A DNA stretch of 64,000 nucleotides. It comes from Aptenodytes patagonicus. Its lineage: Eukaryota; Chordata; Aves; Sphenisciformes; Spheniscidae. The DNA lies in the NCBI RefSeq assembly GCF_965638725.1, contig NC_134962.1, forward strand, positions 2,611,501 to 2,675,500. Direction: 5' to 3'. Of the stretch, positions 36,674-64,000 are shown piece by piece; the stretch's first letter is position 1, and each line of letters starts with the position of its first letter. The notes under the pieces were generated by a model that ran no database searches, was not told the DNA's origin, and saw nothing but the letters and a program-made list of their open reading frames with translations. A program made the translations under genes and the position numbers.

Positions 36674-36957
36674 GATGCCAGAGCCTGGTTTTGGGAGAGG
36701 ACACTGGACCCTGGCTTGGGGGCGGGGGAAAGATGTCAGACCTTGATTTTCGAGGAGGATGCCGGAGCCTGCTTTGGGGGGATGCCGGAGCCTTCATTTG
36801 GCGGCACGATGCCAGATCCTGATTTTCTGGGGGAGAGGCCAGAGCCTGCTTTTTTTTTTTTTTCCTCTTTTGGGTGGAGGGTGGCAAACCCGGATTTTTC
36901 GGGGTGGGAGGAGTGCGGGAGCCTGATGTTGGAGGGGGACGCCGAGGGAGGCCAAGG
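36674..36957 (+). repeat. Degenerate tandem repeat of 23-32 bp units in KCNQ2 5' flank
   Basis: About ten imperfect units begin with GATGCCAGAGCCTG or a variant and continue with a T-run and a G-run (for example GATGCCGGAGCCTGCTTTG and GATGCCAGATCCTGATTTTC). Unit length drifts between 23 and 32 bp, with one unit extended by a T14 run (about 36850-36863). The array ends about 155 bp before the KCNQ2 ATG, so it lies in the promoter or distal 5' UTR. Long frames on both strands across it reflect the repeat period, not coding. Confidence 0.75.

Positions 36958-64000
<27,043 letters not shown>

Overview
The window is vertebrate nuclear DNA, most likely from a bird. It contains two intron-split neuronal genes on the + strand. 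Both exon structures are recognisable exon by exon, and two CR1 LINE 3' ends carry the tandem octamer tail typical of sauropsid CR1. The high GC content, short introns and low repeat density fit an avian microchromosome. A non-avian sauropsid cannot be formally excluded, and I could not search a database.

Layout. Positions 1-8400 are intergenic, with possible poly(A) signals near the left edge and no convincing gene. A polypyrimidine tract of about 570 bp (8405-8975) leads into a CpG-rich promoter and a short non-coding first exon ending at 9129. EEF1A2 follows with seven coding exons (10623-23198) that together encode a complete 463-residue translation elongation factor eEF1A2. Its poly(A) signal is at 23399. 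From about 23.5 to 36.6 kb is intergenic DNA with one CR1 fragment and several AT-rich islands that resemble conserved noncoding elements. A degenerate 23-32 bp tandem repeat (36674-36957) and a GC-rich promoter precede KCNQ2. Its first three coding exons (37113-37408, 61762-61852, 63126-63252) are present, separated by a 24.35-kb intron and a 1.27-kb intron. The rest of KCNQ2, from the end of S2-S3 onward, lies beyond the right edge.

The EEF1A2-KCNQ2 pair in the same orientation matches the gene order I recall for human 20q13.33, so this is a conserved syntenic block. The two proteins are not in one pathway. eEF1A2 delivers aminoacyl-tRNA to the ribosome in neurons and muscle. KCNQ2 (Kv7.2) forms the neuronal M-current potassium channel. 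Both are neuronally expressed and dosage-sensitive, so shared regulatory DNA in the intergenic space and first introns is plausible but unproven.

I see no exotic system here. The most useful leads are: three clustered substitutions in the KCNQ2 S1-S2 extracellular loop, which change its charge and create an N-glycosylation sequon; the tandem repeat in the KCNQ2 5' flank; the polypyrimidine tract at the EEF1A2 promoter; an A-rich tract separating the EEF1A2 poly(A) hexamer from the GU-rich downstream element; and a set of ancient amniote MIR/CR1-L3-like repeat remnants in the introns. Most other open frames are readings of low-complexity or GC-rich DNA.
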